This document shows positions 32,181 to 39,453 of a stretch of 42,830 nt of DNA, piece by piece (within the stretch, counting starts at the first letter, position 1; each line of letters begins with the position of its first letter). Both the position numbers and the translations under genes were made by a program. The stretch covers positions 1 through 42,830 of IMG/VR virus record IMGVR_UViG_3300010413_000068; one strand, written 5' to 3'. The DNA is from a virus. Below the pieces are notes generated by a model. That model searched no databases and was not told where the DNA came from. It saw nothing but the letters and a program-made list of their open reading frames with translations.

Positions 32181-33809
32181 ATGCGACAAAGATTAGCCAT
32201 ACTTCTAGTGGCGTTGCTTTCATCGGTTGCGTTCGCAGCCAGCTACAACGTAAGCACCACGGAGGCAACTTCTGCCGCATCTGGCGGAAAGGTGATCTAC
32301 AGCCGGGCAGATATAGACTCCCTGACGGGTGGACTTGTTGCTGCCGAGGATATCATCTGTTTGTGGGCGAACGGCCCGAACGGGTGGTTTACGGATGCCC
32401 GTAGCGCAGGTGACTTTTCGGTAGGGCTTGGCGCAGGTGTTTATTCGATCCGCGCATTCGCCGATACGCTTAAATCCCGTTACTTAGATGGAGCAACGGA
32501 TTACGATACGGTTGTCGCTGCGTCCCGTGATTCATTTGACGTTGGTACTACCGGGATTACGTGGGTCGCTTTGGTTCGTGCATGGGACAAAGACAGTACG
32601 GTTTATGATAACCAGTTTCCTCAGATTGTGTCGTGTTTAGAACTTGGTACTGCTGGTTATGAAATGCGTGGTTATGAGCTGGATGTTGGAGCGGCTCGTC
32701 TTGGAAACTTCCAGGCTTTGCTTGATGGATTAAGCAGCGTAAGTTCAACTATTAAATTCCCTGACTGGCATTGGCATGTAGTTACGGCATCTTTTAAGGA
32801 TGTAGCTGCGGCTGGGGGAGATAGTGTGGGGATATCTGTTGACGGTGAAGCTGTTGTATGGGGAACGGGAAACTACAATGGAGATGGGGATCAGACCATA
32901 GCTTTTGGCCAGCGGCCAACTCCGTTAGCTACTACTTACGGCCTATGGGAGATGCCGTTCGTTTTCGCATACAGGGGAATACTTCGCGGCACAGCAAGAG
33001 ATGCCGTATATGACAGCCTGATCTCGGTTCTGGATGGAACAGACGACTTTTTGAACCCGCACCCTTCCGCAGGGATACTTGTTGCTGATGATTCGTTGGT
33101 GGTGGCTGCTGGTTCCTATTGCGGTCCCATCACGTTCATAGACTCTTCATTGTCCATGATCGGAGCCGGTCCGGACAAGACCATCTTTACGGGATCACAG
33201 CTTCCTGCAGGCTACGATATGATTTCCGTTGGAGCCGGGGTCACACTTACCGCTGATTCTTTTCAGGTATACGATGGACCCCAGTACGGTTTAACCGTAA
33301 GTGGTTCCGGAGCACAGATTTACGCATCACATATACTTGTGGACAGTTGCTCTACTGCTGACATTTATTTTGTAGAAACCAATCCTGCCGATAGCAGCTA
33401 CCTGGAAAACATGACCGTAAACCTGTCTCCGTTTGGATTATTGACTAACGGATCAGATGATAGCGGAGAGGTTGTCATTATTAACAGTCTGTTCTCCAGC
33501 AATACGAAAGATCTTGCCGGACAGGACGGAAGCAACCTGAATGTATTCTATACCGGGTTCTACAGTTCGATAGATACCAGCGGAATTACCACAGCGAGCA
33601 ACCTGTACGCTGTAACGCAATATCCATATTACGGAGCAGGATTTTACCTGTCATGGTTCGCCAAAGCAACGAACGGAGTTCCGCTGAAGTCTGCTTCTAA
33701 TGGTGGCCTGTATATCGGTGCTTTCCCGGCTGCTGGTGGCACACCGAGCATACCATGGTTCGGGACAGGTCCATGGGGGAATCCACTAGCTGAACCTTGG
33801 AGGGATTAG
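32181..33809 (+). CDS. Secreted-type receptor-binding or fibre protein with LamG-like and beta-helix domains, 542 aa
   Basis: A Sec signal (MRQRLAILLVALLSSVAFAA, A-x-A cleavage) starts the protein. Residues about 115-275 look like a concanavalin/LamG sandwich: WHWHVVTASF near 200, then a strand with GDSVGISVDGEAV. From about 290 to 500 repeated short strands with N/D/S turns (LVVAAGSYCGPITFIDSSLS, LTADSFQVYDG) suggest a right-handed beta-helix, as in tailspikes. This would bind or degrade a surface glycan, and an adhesin function for the infected cell is possible. The signal peptide is unusual for a tail fibre. Confidence 0.66.
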   Translation: MRQRLAILLVALLSSVAFAASYNVSTTEATSAASGGKVIYSRADIDSLTGGLVAAEDIICLWANGPNGWFTDARSAGDFSVGLGAGVYSIRAFADTLKSRYLDGATDYDTVVAASRDSFDVGTTGITWVALVRAWDKDSTVYDNQFPQIVSCLELGTAGYEMRGYELDVGAARLGNFQALLDGLSSVSSTIKFPDWHWHVVTASFKDVAAAGGDSVGISVDGEAVVWGTGNYNGDGDQTIAFGQRPTPLATTYGLWEMPFVFAYRGILRGTARDAVYDSLISVLDGTDDFLNPHPSAGILVADDSLVVAAGSYCGPITFIDSSLSMIGAGPDKTIFTGSQLPAGYDMISVGAGVTLTADSFQVYDGPQYGLTVSGSGAQIYASHILVDSCSTADIYFVETNPADSSYLENMTVNLSPFGLLTNGSDDSGEVVIINSLFSSNTKDLAGQDGSNLNVFYTGFYSSIDTSGITTASNLYAVTQYPYYGAGFYLSWFAKATNGVPLKSASNGGLYIGAFPAAGGTPSIPWFGTGPWGNPLAEPWRD

Positions 33810-33811
33810 AT

Positions 33812-34492
33812 ATGAAGAGATGGATTCCGTGGCTTGGTTTATCCTTGCTTATTCTGTGCGGATCATGGGGTGGTGGTATGATCGCAACCTCGTGGCTAGT
33901 CGAACTCAACCAGAACGGAGTGTTGTATCTTGGCGGTGCAGACCCGGGTTCTGTTGACAGCACGGACTGGCGCATCCGCGATAACGGTTCTGATAGCCTT
34001 GTCATTGAACGCTACAACGGAACATCCTGGATCGTGATGCACGGAGCTGACACGAACGGTCCATTGACCGAGCACGGTGAACTTTACGCCTATGGAAACG
34101 CTACGGCAACTACTATAGCGGCTGCTGACTCATACCATACCGTTACTATTCTGGACAGTTCGGCTTCTCTGATAGGGTTTACAGCTGAGGGTGACTCTGC
34201 TCTAGTTGCTGATGCTGACATACAGGGATCTGTGTTTGTATCATGGAGTCTTTCTGCTTCCGCTGCTGCTGCGAACAAAGAGTTTCATGTGGTCGTATTT
34301 GTAAACGATACGGAGATAAATTCCACTGAACAATCTATCAATATCACGGTTACGGCTGCAAGATCAATCTCCGGGTCTGGCATCATCGATTCGATAAGTT
34401 CAGGAGATAAGATTACGCTACGCATTGAAAATGTTACGGATGACTCGAACATAACGATAAGCTACGGCGGATTCACACTTGTAAAGATATAG
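33812..34492 (+). CDS. Fibre-like protein with signal/anchor and TNF-like C-terminus, 226 aa
   Basis: The ATG at 33812 starts a basic then hydrophobic segment (KRWIPWLGLSLLILCGSW), a signal or anchor with a cysteine near residue 16 that could fit a lipoprotein. Residues about 30-85 resemble the short beta repeat of phage fibre shafts. Residues about 115-226 have the strand pattern of trimeric jelly-roll (C1q/TNF-like) tips: GSVFVSWSLSA, EFHVVVFVNDTEI, SGDKITLRIEN and NITISYGGFTLVKI at the very end. A probable trimeric receptor-binding tip. Confidence 0.62.
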   Translation: MKRWIPWLGLSLLILCGSWGGGMIATSWLVELNQNGVLYLGGADPGSVDSTDWRIRDNGSDSLVIERYNGTSWIVMHGADTNGPLTEHGELYAYGNATATTIAAADSYHTVTILDSSASLIGFTAEGDSALVADADIQGSVFVSWSLSASAAAANKEFHVVVFVNDTEINSTEQSINITVTAARSISGSGIIDSISSGDKITLRIENVTDDSNITISYGGFTLVKI

Positions 34493-34507
34493 CTACGAGA
34501 GGTTATT

Positions 34508-34834
34508 ATGTCCATAAATGAGGAGCGTATTAAATATTTGGAGGATCGACTAGCAAAACTGGAAGCATCACAGGAAAAGGATTCTGCATTCCTTGTGCTT
34601 GCGGCTGAAAAGTTCAAGAATATAGATGCTCGAATTGAAGAGATACAAGGAACATCAAAGGAGATAAAGGAAGCCATAACCGGGAACGGAAAGGCCGGAC
34701 TCAGGCAGCAAGTTGATCTAAATACGGGGTTCAGGATGAAGATAGAAAAGGATTTTGCTAAGATTAAGTGGTTACTGTTTGGGCTTATTGTCGCTGCTAT
34801 TGGTAACCCATTCTTGAACCACTTCATGAAGTAG
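34508..34834 (+). CDS. XhlA-like membrane protein, putative lysis accessory, 108 aa
   Basis: An N-terminal coiled coil (about 4-55, RIKYLEDRLAKLEAS) and one C-terminal membrane span (KWLLFGLIVAAIGNPFLNHF, about 86-105). This is the layout of XhlA-type proteins, which act with holins in phage and prophage lysis. It opens the region that ends in the M15 peptidase. The TM span is at the extreme C-terminus, as in that family. Confidence 0.66.
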   Translation: MSINEERIKYLEDRLAKLEASQEKDSAFLVLAAEKFKNIDARIEEIQGTSKEIKEAITGNGKAGLRQQVDLNTGFRMKIEKDFAKIKWLLFGLIVAAIGNPFLNHFMK

Positions 34835-34854
34835 TGCCTCGAAAGGGAGGAGAC

Positions 34855-35550
34855 ATGATTGCAACCATTATTAAGGCTATCGAGTGGGTAAAAGGCCACT
34901 GGAAGCTATCACTATTGATCCTTGCGGCTGTGTTGGTGGCCGCGTTCCTGTTGTTTCGATCTAAGCCTGCTGCTACTGATCCTGTGCCAGCAGCTCCTGA
35001 AATAGAACAGGAGACCCATGACGAGGTTGAAACCACCAAACAGGACAGCACCGTCAAGGAGTCCGGCCACAAGACGAAGGTGAAAGTAACGATCCCGCCG
35101 AATACCGTAGTTGGACCCGATGAGCCTTTGATAGTGGAAGTAGAGGTTCATGATACCACACGACAGACCACTGAACCTATCATCACGAAAAAGCACCGGA
35201 TAGATTCCAGTACCCGCTACAAGCCCGAGACGATCGTCAAGCAACCCACATCGACAGGCCCGGTACTGTCAAACCCCAGTGAAGGTAACTCACAGAATGA
35301 TGGAGTTTTCGGGCTCGTGGTCGGTGCGGGATATTCTCCAGCTCTTCCCTTGGGCCTTGTTGGTGCTTATATTAGACCATACGGCAGGATATACCTTCAC
35401 GGAGGCGTAGGTGCAGGATATCACCTTGACAACGAGACTGCTGAGGTCCGTGCCTATGTAGGCGTAGGTGTCCGTGTCTGGAAAGGGTTGCTGTTGTCAG
35501 CCGGGTACGATGGGTCGTATCTGGTTAGTGTTGGGTGGAGGATAGACTGA
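34855..35550 (+). CDS. Putative envelope-spanning (spanin-like) protein, 231 aa
   Basis: The ATG 34855 follows GGGAGGAGAC. One hydrophobic span (about 15-36, KLSLLILAAVLVAAFLLF) anchors the protein in the inner membrane. Residues about 40-150 are a long polar, P/T/E/K-rich linker. The last 80 residues (from GLVVGAGYSPALP) are glycine- and aromatic-rich amphipathic beta-strands, like a piece of an outer-membrane barrel. An inner-membrane anchor, a periplasmic linker and outer-membrane-type strands would let it bridge the envelope as a spanin does. Known unimolecular spanins are lipoproteins with a C-terminal TM segment, so this layout would be different. Confidence 0.55.
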   Translation: MIATIIKAIEWVKGHWKLSLLILAAVLVAAFLLFRSKPAATDPVPAAPEIEQETHDEVETTKQDSTVKESGHKTKVKVTIPPNTVVGPDEPLIVEVEVHDTTRQTTEPIITKKHRIDSSTRYKPETIVKQPTSTGPVLSNPSEGNSQNDGVFGLVVGAGYSPALPLGLVGAYIRPYGRIYLHGGVGAGYHLDNETAEVRAYVGVGVRVWKGLLLSAGYDGSYLVSVGWRID

Positions 35551-36227
35551 TTAGTAATAAATTAGGTCCATTTAAGCTCAACGAGATTTACTGCTGCGAT
35601 TGCCTTGAGGCGATGAAACAACTACCGGAAAATTGCGTGGATGCTATTGTGACTGACATACCATACGGAGAGGTGAATAGGAAAAGTAATGGATTGAGAT
35701 GTTTAGATAAAGGTTTGGCTGACATTGAAACTGTTAGTTCTCTAGATATGTCTATAGAGTTCTGTAGAATTTCAAGGGGATCAATTTACGTATTTTGCGG
35801 AGCCAAACACATAAATGAGATAAGAGAAATTTTTATATGTAATGAATTATCAACAAGATTTATAGTTTGGGAAAAAACAAATCCGTCTCCAATGAACGGA
35901 GAACACATCTGGTTATCTTCTATTGAGTGGTGTGTATTTGGTAAAAAGCAAGGAGCAACATATAATGGATTTTGCAGAAGTGTTGTGTTGAGACACCCCA
36001 GTGGAAAAAGCAATATTCATAAAACAGAAAAGCCAATTTCTCTTATGAAGGATTTGATTGTAACAAGCACAAACAAAGACGATATCATCCTAGACCCTTT
36101 CGCTGGTTCCGGAACCACATTGGTAGCAGCTAAGGAACTTGGGAGACAGTTTTTAGGATTTGAAATAGAGCCAAAATATGTAGAGATCGCACAGCGTAGA
36201 CTGGCTCAAGAAGTTTTTGCATTTTAA
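35535..36227 (+). CDS. DNA N6-adenine / N4-cytosine methyltransferase (beta class), 230 aa
   Basis: Motif IV reads DIPYGE (41-46), an unusual variant of DPPY. HKTEKP lies at 162-167 and the SAM motif LDPFAGSGTT at 186-195. Motif IV before motif I marks a beta-class enzyme (N6_N4_Mtase, PF01555). No restriction partner is nearby. GTG 35535 overlaps the previous gene by 16 bases but lacks a good upstream ribosome-binding site. GGAGG at 35537-35541 would better serve a start at CTG 35547 or ATT 35550, so the true start may be non-canonical. It lies between two lysis-type genes. Confidence 0.85.
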   Translation: MEDRLISNKLGPFKLNEIYCCDCLEAMKQLPENCVDAIVTDIPYGEVNRKSNGLRCLDKGLADIETVSSLDMSIEFCRISRGSIYVFCGAKHINEIREIFICNELSTRFIVWEKTNPSPMNGEHIWLSSIEWCVFGKKQGATYNGFCRSVVLRHPSGKSNIHKTEKPISLMKDLIVTSTNKDDIILDPFAGSGTTLVAAKELGRQFLGFEIEPKYVEIAQRRLAQEVFAF

Positions 36228-36236
36228 GGAGCAACC

Positions 36237-36461
36237 ATGTTCAAGAAACTAGCGGAAAGTCGTAAGGCGATAGTGTGGTTTTTGTTTCAGCCTGTCGCAT
36301 TATTGTTCGTAATCGCAGCCATGAAAGAGGATTGGAACAAGGTTGCGTTCTGGACGACTACCATTGACGGAATCGTGAGCGGAGCACTGATCTTGGGACA
36401 GTCTTTTATTGACAGCGTGGAGAAGGTCGCAACGGCTTGGGTTCAGCGAAATAAGGCGTAA
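36237..36461 (+). CDS. Putative holin, 74 aa
   Basis: Two hydrophobic stretches (about 12-29, AIVWFLFQPVALLFVIAA, and about 40-58) joined by a charged turn, with a basic N-terminus and C-terminus, in a 74-residue protein. This is the class II/III holin layout. It lies two genes before the M15 peptidase, so it is a good holin candidate. No sequence family is certain. It has an AAGGAGCAACC site. Confidence 0.62.
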   Translation: MFKKLAESRKAIVWFLFQPVALLFVIAAMKEDWNKVAFWTTTIDGIVSGALILGQSFIDSVEKVATAWVQRNKA

Positions 36462-36481
36462 TTCAACAAGAGGAGGAGATC

Positions 36482-36613
36482 ATGAGCGTTGGATTAACGA
36501 TGCATGGTCATAAGGCAATGAAAAAATTAAAGCGACGCAAAGAACGCAGACTAGCCAAGAAAAAGCCAGAAGTACAGCCAAAATATAAGAAGTTTTGGGG
36601 CTATCTTACTTAG
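36482..36613 (+). CDS. Small basic protein, 43 aa
   Basis: ATG 36482 follows GGAGGAGATC and the frame ends at TAG 36611-36613. The product is extremely basic (KKLKRRKERRLAKKK) with an aromatic end (KKFWGYLT). It could bind nucleic acid or the membrane. A lysis role is possible only by position between holin-like and endolysin genes. Confidence 0.62.
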   Translation: MSVGLTMHGHKAMKKLKRRKERRLAKKKPEVQPKYKKFWGYLT

Positions 36614-36621
36614 GAGAAGAC

Positions 36622-36969
36622 ATGAAGTTCAAGACACCACTAGCCTACGAACAGTTCCATAGCGATAAGTTAAATGATAACCTTCGCAAGGTCGTGCAAT
36701 GGGTAGATCATCTTTGCGCACTTATGCAGGTAGATTGCGAGGTAACCAGCGTGTATCGCGAAGGAGATCCCGGAGTACATGGGTTCTGGCGCGGCGTGGA
36801 TCTGTCTGTCAGATCGTGGCCTGAAGGCGTGGCAGAGCTGTTTGAGACGCTGATTAACATGCGGTGGCCCTACGGGTTCAGATCTGACGGAAAACCCGGC
36901 GTAACGGCCTTGTATCACGAAAACAGAGGCGCACCTGGAATGCACATGCACTTGCAGTCTAGACCATAA
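36622..36969 (+). CDS. Endolysin-type M15 peptidase, 115 aa
   Basis: The start at ATG 36622 follows GGAGAAG. The family residues are present in order: SVYR (43-46), H53 and D60 in GVHGFWRGVDL (51-61), and the H-x-H pair HMH at 108-110. These are the zinc ligands and support of M15 (VanY/L-alanyl-D-glutamate-type) peptidases. It is short but complete for a single-domain enzyme, with no wall-binding domain or signal peptide, so it needs a holin. It would cleave peptidoglycan stem peptides. Confidence 0.85.
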   Translation: MKFKTPLAYEQFHSDKLNDNLRKVVQWVDHLCALMQVDCEVTSVYREGDPGVHGFWRGVDLSVRSWPEGVAELFETLINMRWPYGFRSDGKPGVTALYHENRGAPGMHMHLQSRP

Positions 36970-37151
36970 TGCCGATCTACACCTATCGATGCCCGAAGTG
37001 CGGGAACTTCACGAAACGCTTGCCCATGTCGTATTCAATGGCGGCCCCGTGTCCCAAGTGCAAGAAAGAAGCCCCGAGAGTGTTCGGCTCTACGGGGCCT
37101 GTTATTTTCAAGGGAAGCGGGTTCTACGCTACGGATTACAGGGCTTCATAG
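36969..37151 (+). CDS. FmdB-type zinc-ribbon protein, 60 aa
   Basis: The start overlaps the peptidase stop (TAATG). [12 protein letters not shown] followed by CPKC (28-31) and [20 protein letters not shown] is a near-perfect match to the FmdB/CxxC_CxxC_SSSS family (PF09723). These are small zinc-ribbon regulatory proteins of mostly unknown role and are common in phages. The gene ends at 37151, overlapping the convergent gene by 16 bases, and a terminator-like hairpin lies inside it at 37071-37098. Confidence 0.88.
   Translation: MPIYTYRCPKCGNFTKRLPMSYSMAAPCPKCKKEAPRVFGSTGPVIFKGSGFYATDYRAS
37071..37098. terminator. Bidirectional terminator-like hairpin inside the FmdB-type gene
   Basis: GCCCCG (37071-37076) pairs with CGGGGC (37093-37098), and AGAG with CTCT inside it, giving a 10-bp stem with one bulge. 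On the + strand it is followed by CTGTTATTTT, on the - strand by TTCTTTCTTGC. It sits at the meeting point of the convergent late and leftward operons, so it can stop both while also coding for protein. Confidence 0.68.
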
Positions 37152-37372
37152 GTTTTATCAAATATGTCTGGCTTACATGGATAAAATTCTCCATTTACTC
37201 CCTTGATGATCCAGTCTCCGTAATTTGCGAGCATTGTTCCCTCAAGGGTTTTAATTTCACATCCTTCATCTGTTTGTTTTCCACCGCACCAATTGGCAAC
37301 ACGTTCAGCATCTATTCCCATCCTGGTGTACTGTTCTGCCTCGATTACAACTGGCTTTTTTCTAAACTTCAT
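37136..37372 (-). CDS. Phage protein of the [11 protein letters not shown] family, 78 aa
   Basis: It starts at the ATG at 37372 (an in-frame GTG lies just before), five bases after [20 protein letters not shown] at the N-terminus, [18 protein letters not shown] in the middle and [16 protein letters not shown] at the end are all hallmarks of a very common phage protein of unknown function. It is the last gene of the leftward operon and overlaps the FmdB-type gene tail to tail. Confidence 0.85.
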   Translation of the reverse strand: MKFRKKPVVIEAEQYTRMGIDAERVANWCGGKQTDEGCEIKTLEGTMLANYGDWIIKGVNGEFYPCKPDIFDKTYEAL

Positions 37373-37396
37373 CACATCCTCCTATGGTTTACACTT

Positions 37397-37615
37397 CTAT
37401 CGTAAAGCTATTTTACCTTCACGCGCTAAACTTTCAAGCTCTTCCTTAAAAAACGTAAGTGATGGACGTTCGAATGGGTCTCCATCTTCATTTACAAATG
37501 TGCATTCTGGAAGAAACTCTACATCATAGCTCATTAAATCTTCGTCTTCGTTTACTTCCGTTATTACTGCTGGAATGAAAACGATGTTTGTTCTCTTGAA
37601 TCTCATCTTACCCAT
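37397..37615 (-). CDS. Small protein of unknown function, 72 aa
   Basis: ATG at 37615 follows AGGAGAGTATC. The protein has a basic N-terminus, an acidic middle (TEVNEDEDLMSYDVEF) and a helical C-terminus (FKEELESLAREGK). No family is recognised. Confidence 0.72.
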   Translation of the reverse strand: MGKMRFKRTNIVFIPAVITEVNEDEDLMSYDVEFLPECTFVNEDGDPFERPSLTFFKEELESLAREGKIALR

Positions 37616-37631
37616 GATACTCTCCTATGCT

Positions 37632-38321
37632 TTACACTTCTGGCCAATTCTTTGGCTTCTCTGTGCGCTCGAACTCGTATACCCATACCCAAGGGTTTGA
37701 GTCCCACATGTAGTCTCCTTTGGGATATATGTGTTCCCAAGCTCTCTTAAACCATGCTTCGTAATTTGGAGCTTGGTCTGGATCAAATCCGCTATACCTA
37801 TAGTTACAGCCTTCCTTTTGTATATCACACGGCAAAATATCCTGCACCCGTTCCACCATGACGCTCTTCACGAGAAGGAAGTTCCGGCAAGCCCACTTCG
37901 GCATGAACATGGATGGTTTTTTAATAAATCCATGTATTTTAGGGTCAGTATCATCGTCTACTGGATAATTTCCGAGACCCATTCTATGAGCTAATGAATC
38001 TTTATGAAAAAATAAATTTCCATCACAATGATATAAAGAGACTCCATCTTCCTGTCTTTGCCACCACGTCTCCTTCACCCACAGCCCGTCTCCTGGTCTT
38101 CCGTATGGTGAATCTTTTACCATGTAAGGCATGAATGGATACGTTTTCCATGTATGTATCATGTTATTTTTGTTTTTTTCCCAAAACCATCCATCACTAT
38201 CACACGGCAACCCAGATAAATATTTTGGCTGAGGCTTCACAGGCCGTCTAGTCTGTGTTTTCGTTCCGTCCATGATCTTTTGGACAGAATCAGATTTGAA
38301 TAGTATCGGTCTCCATTTCAT
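37632..38321 (-). CDS. ASCH-like phage protein, 229 aa
   Basis: It starts with KWRPILFKSDSVQKIMDGTK and TQTRRPVKPQP. Then come SPYGRPGDGLWVKETW (about 72-87), FMPKWACRNFLL (about 139-150), VERVQDIL (157-164) and the C-terminal NPWVWVYEF. This ordered set marks a widespread phage/prophage family with an ASCH-like core, a fold that binds RNA or nucleotides. The start is ATG 38321 after AAAGGAGAAATC, coupled by ATGA to the zinc-ribbon gene upstream. The exact role is not known. Confidence 0.82.
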   Translation of the reverse strand: MKWRPILFKSDSVQKIMDGTKTQTRRPVKPQPKYLSGLPCDSDGWFWEKNKNNMIHTWKTYPFMPYMVKDSPYGRPGDGLWVKETWWQRQEDGVSLYHCDGNLFFHKDSLAHRMGLGNYPVDDDTDPKIHGFIKKPSMFMPKWACRNFLLVKSVMVERVQDILPCDIQKEGCNYRYSGFDPDQAPNYEAWFKRAWEHIYPKGDYMWDSNPWVWVYEFERTEKPKNWPEV

Positions 38322-38494
38322 GATTTCTCCTTTCCACACTTCGGGCACTTTTCTCCCTGTCGTTCAAATGTCCACCCGTGCTCTTGCGCTTTTTTCATCG
38401 CATCGGCTAGCGTTGTTCCCGTGAACTCTGCGCGGTCATTGCACTTGTCGCAAGCGATCACGAGGCGATAATGGCTCAGGCCGGGGAGGATCAT
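38318..38494 (-). CDS. Small zinc-ribbon protein, 58 aa
   Basis: ATG at 38494 and TGA at 38318-38320 on the - strand. CDKC (15-18) and CPKC (50-53) form a two-pair zinc ribbon around a helix (LADAMKKAQEHGWTFE). Small proteins of this C-x-x-C / C-P-x-C form are common in phages. It overlaps both neighbours by four bases. Confidence 0.75.
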   Translation of the reverse strand: MILPGLSHYRLVIACDKCNDRAEFTGTTLADAMKKAQEHGWTFERQGEKCPKCGKEKS

Positions 38495-38658
38495 TCTTCG
38501 TCTTTATCTTCCCATAGGTCGCACCAATCGTCCTCATACGTAATTCTATCTTCTGGTATTAACCATACTTCTGGATTTTCACATTTACCTTCATCTTCCT
38601 CTACATGCTTAAAATATTTGCATGTACTGCAAGAATCTTCTGGTGGCTTCCAACTCAT
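38491..38658 (-). CDS. Small cysteine-cluster protein, 55 aa
   Basis: ATG at 38658, seven bases after GGAGG. CSTCKYF (10-16), GKC (24-26) and DWCDLW near 44-49 give a four-cysteine cluster as in small phage proteins beginning C-x-x-C-x-Y/F. It is highly acidic at the C-terminus (EDKDEE). It may bind zinc or an Fe-S cluster. The function is unknown. Confidence 0.72.
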   Translation of the reverse strand: MSWKPPEDSCSTCKYFKHVEEDEGKCENPEVWLIPEDRITYEDDWCDLWEDKDEE

Positions 38659-38660
38659 CT

Positions 38661-39062
38661 TTACCTCCACTCTTGATATGCATCCGATGGACCATAGCGC
38701 TTCATTGTATAATCATCCATCGCGATAACCTCGTCCTTTTTCTTAAACAAATCAGTTAATAGGCACTGTTGTTTCAAATGACATGCAAACGGTTCAAGTT
38801 TTTTTAGTTTCGACTTAAGTTTATATATTTCATTATATTTTTCGCTAATATCACTACTGAATTTATCTCTATCGTATTCAATAGAACTAATTCTATTTTC
38901 GACTGTTTTCTGGAAATCTTCTATACAGGTGTTATTAAAGTATTTTTTGTCTCCAGAAACCTCTCCAGCCCAATCCCTCCATTCTGTAAGAAGTTTGTCT
39001 AGTCGTGCGACTTCATCTTCAAGCTGCTTCATTTTCTTTTTTTCTGATTTCGTCATACTCAT
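38661..39062 (-). CDS. Coiled-coil protein, 133 aa
   Basis: ATG 39062 follows GGAGGTAAAG. The first half is a charged coiled coil (EKKKMKQLEDEVARLDKLL) and a second helical stretch follows (about 70-95). A C-terminal segment with a cysteine pair (ACHLKQQC) follows. AT-rich. No family is recognised. Confidence 0.7.
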   Translation of the reverse strand: MSMTKSEKKKMKQLEDEVARLDKLLTEWRDWAGEVSGDKKYFNNTCIEDFQKTVENRISSIEYDRDKFSSDISEKYNEIYKLKSKLKKLEPFACHLKQQCLLTDLFKKKDEVIAMDDYTMKRYGPSDAYQEWR

Positions 39063-39064
39063 CT

Positions 39065-39211
39065 TTACCTCCAAATGTGTTCTAAGCTATCGAGCACCGA
39101 AACGCTTGGCTCCTGGAACCAAGGTTTTGCGCCTGCGGAGAAGTTGATCAGTCTTTTACCGCACCATACATACTCGCCCGTGAACGTGTTGAACCGAACG
39201 AAGCTAGTCAT
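39065..39211 (-). CDS. Small protein of unknown function, 48 aa
   Basis: ATG at 39211 after GGAGAAACAAA, ending at TAA (39065-39067). The sequence TSFVRFNTFTGEYVWCGK is beta-like and aromatic; the rest contains W and S. The stop lies two bases before the start of the next gene, whose ribosome-binding site is inside this gene's end. No family is recognised. Confidence 0.65.
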   Translation of the reverse strand: MTSFVRFNTFTGEYVWCGKRLINFSAGAKPWFQEPSVSVLDSLEHIWR

Positions 39212-39231
39212 TTTGTTTCTCCGTCAAATCA

Positions 39232-39453
39232 TTAGTATCCAAGCTGAAAGTCTGCGCTGTCATATGTTGCGCTTACACGCAGACTATCTTTTAAATCTTT
39301 TGGTTTTTCGAGGTATGTCGTATCGTTTGTTATTCCTTTTATGTATTCCTTTTCCCATCCAGCATAATACTTGAACCAGAATGTGCAAACCAAAACACAA
39401 GCCATAGCCATTATGACCATACAGACGATCCCGTCTCTTATCTTCCCTTTCAT
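39232..39453 (-). CDS. Single-span membrane protein, 73 aa
   Basis: ATG 39453 overlaps the previous stop (ATGA). A basic N-terminus and one hydrophobic span (GIVCMVIMAMACVLVCTFWF, about 8-27) are followed by a polar C-terminal domain. It is translationally coupled to the six-span protein and may act with it. Confidence 0.68.
   Translation of the reverse strand: MKGKIRDGIVCMVIMAMACVLVCTFWFKYYAGWEKEYIKGITNDTTYLEKPKDLKDSLRVSATYDSADFQLGY

Noticed and set aside
35535-36227. Homing endonuclease or mobile element as explanation of the methyltransferase insertion
   Set aside because: The protein has a full set of beta-class methyltransferase motifs and no nuclease motif, inverted repeats or target duplications flank it.
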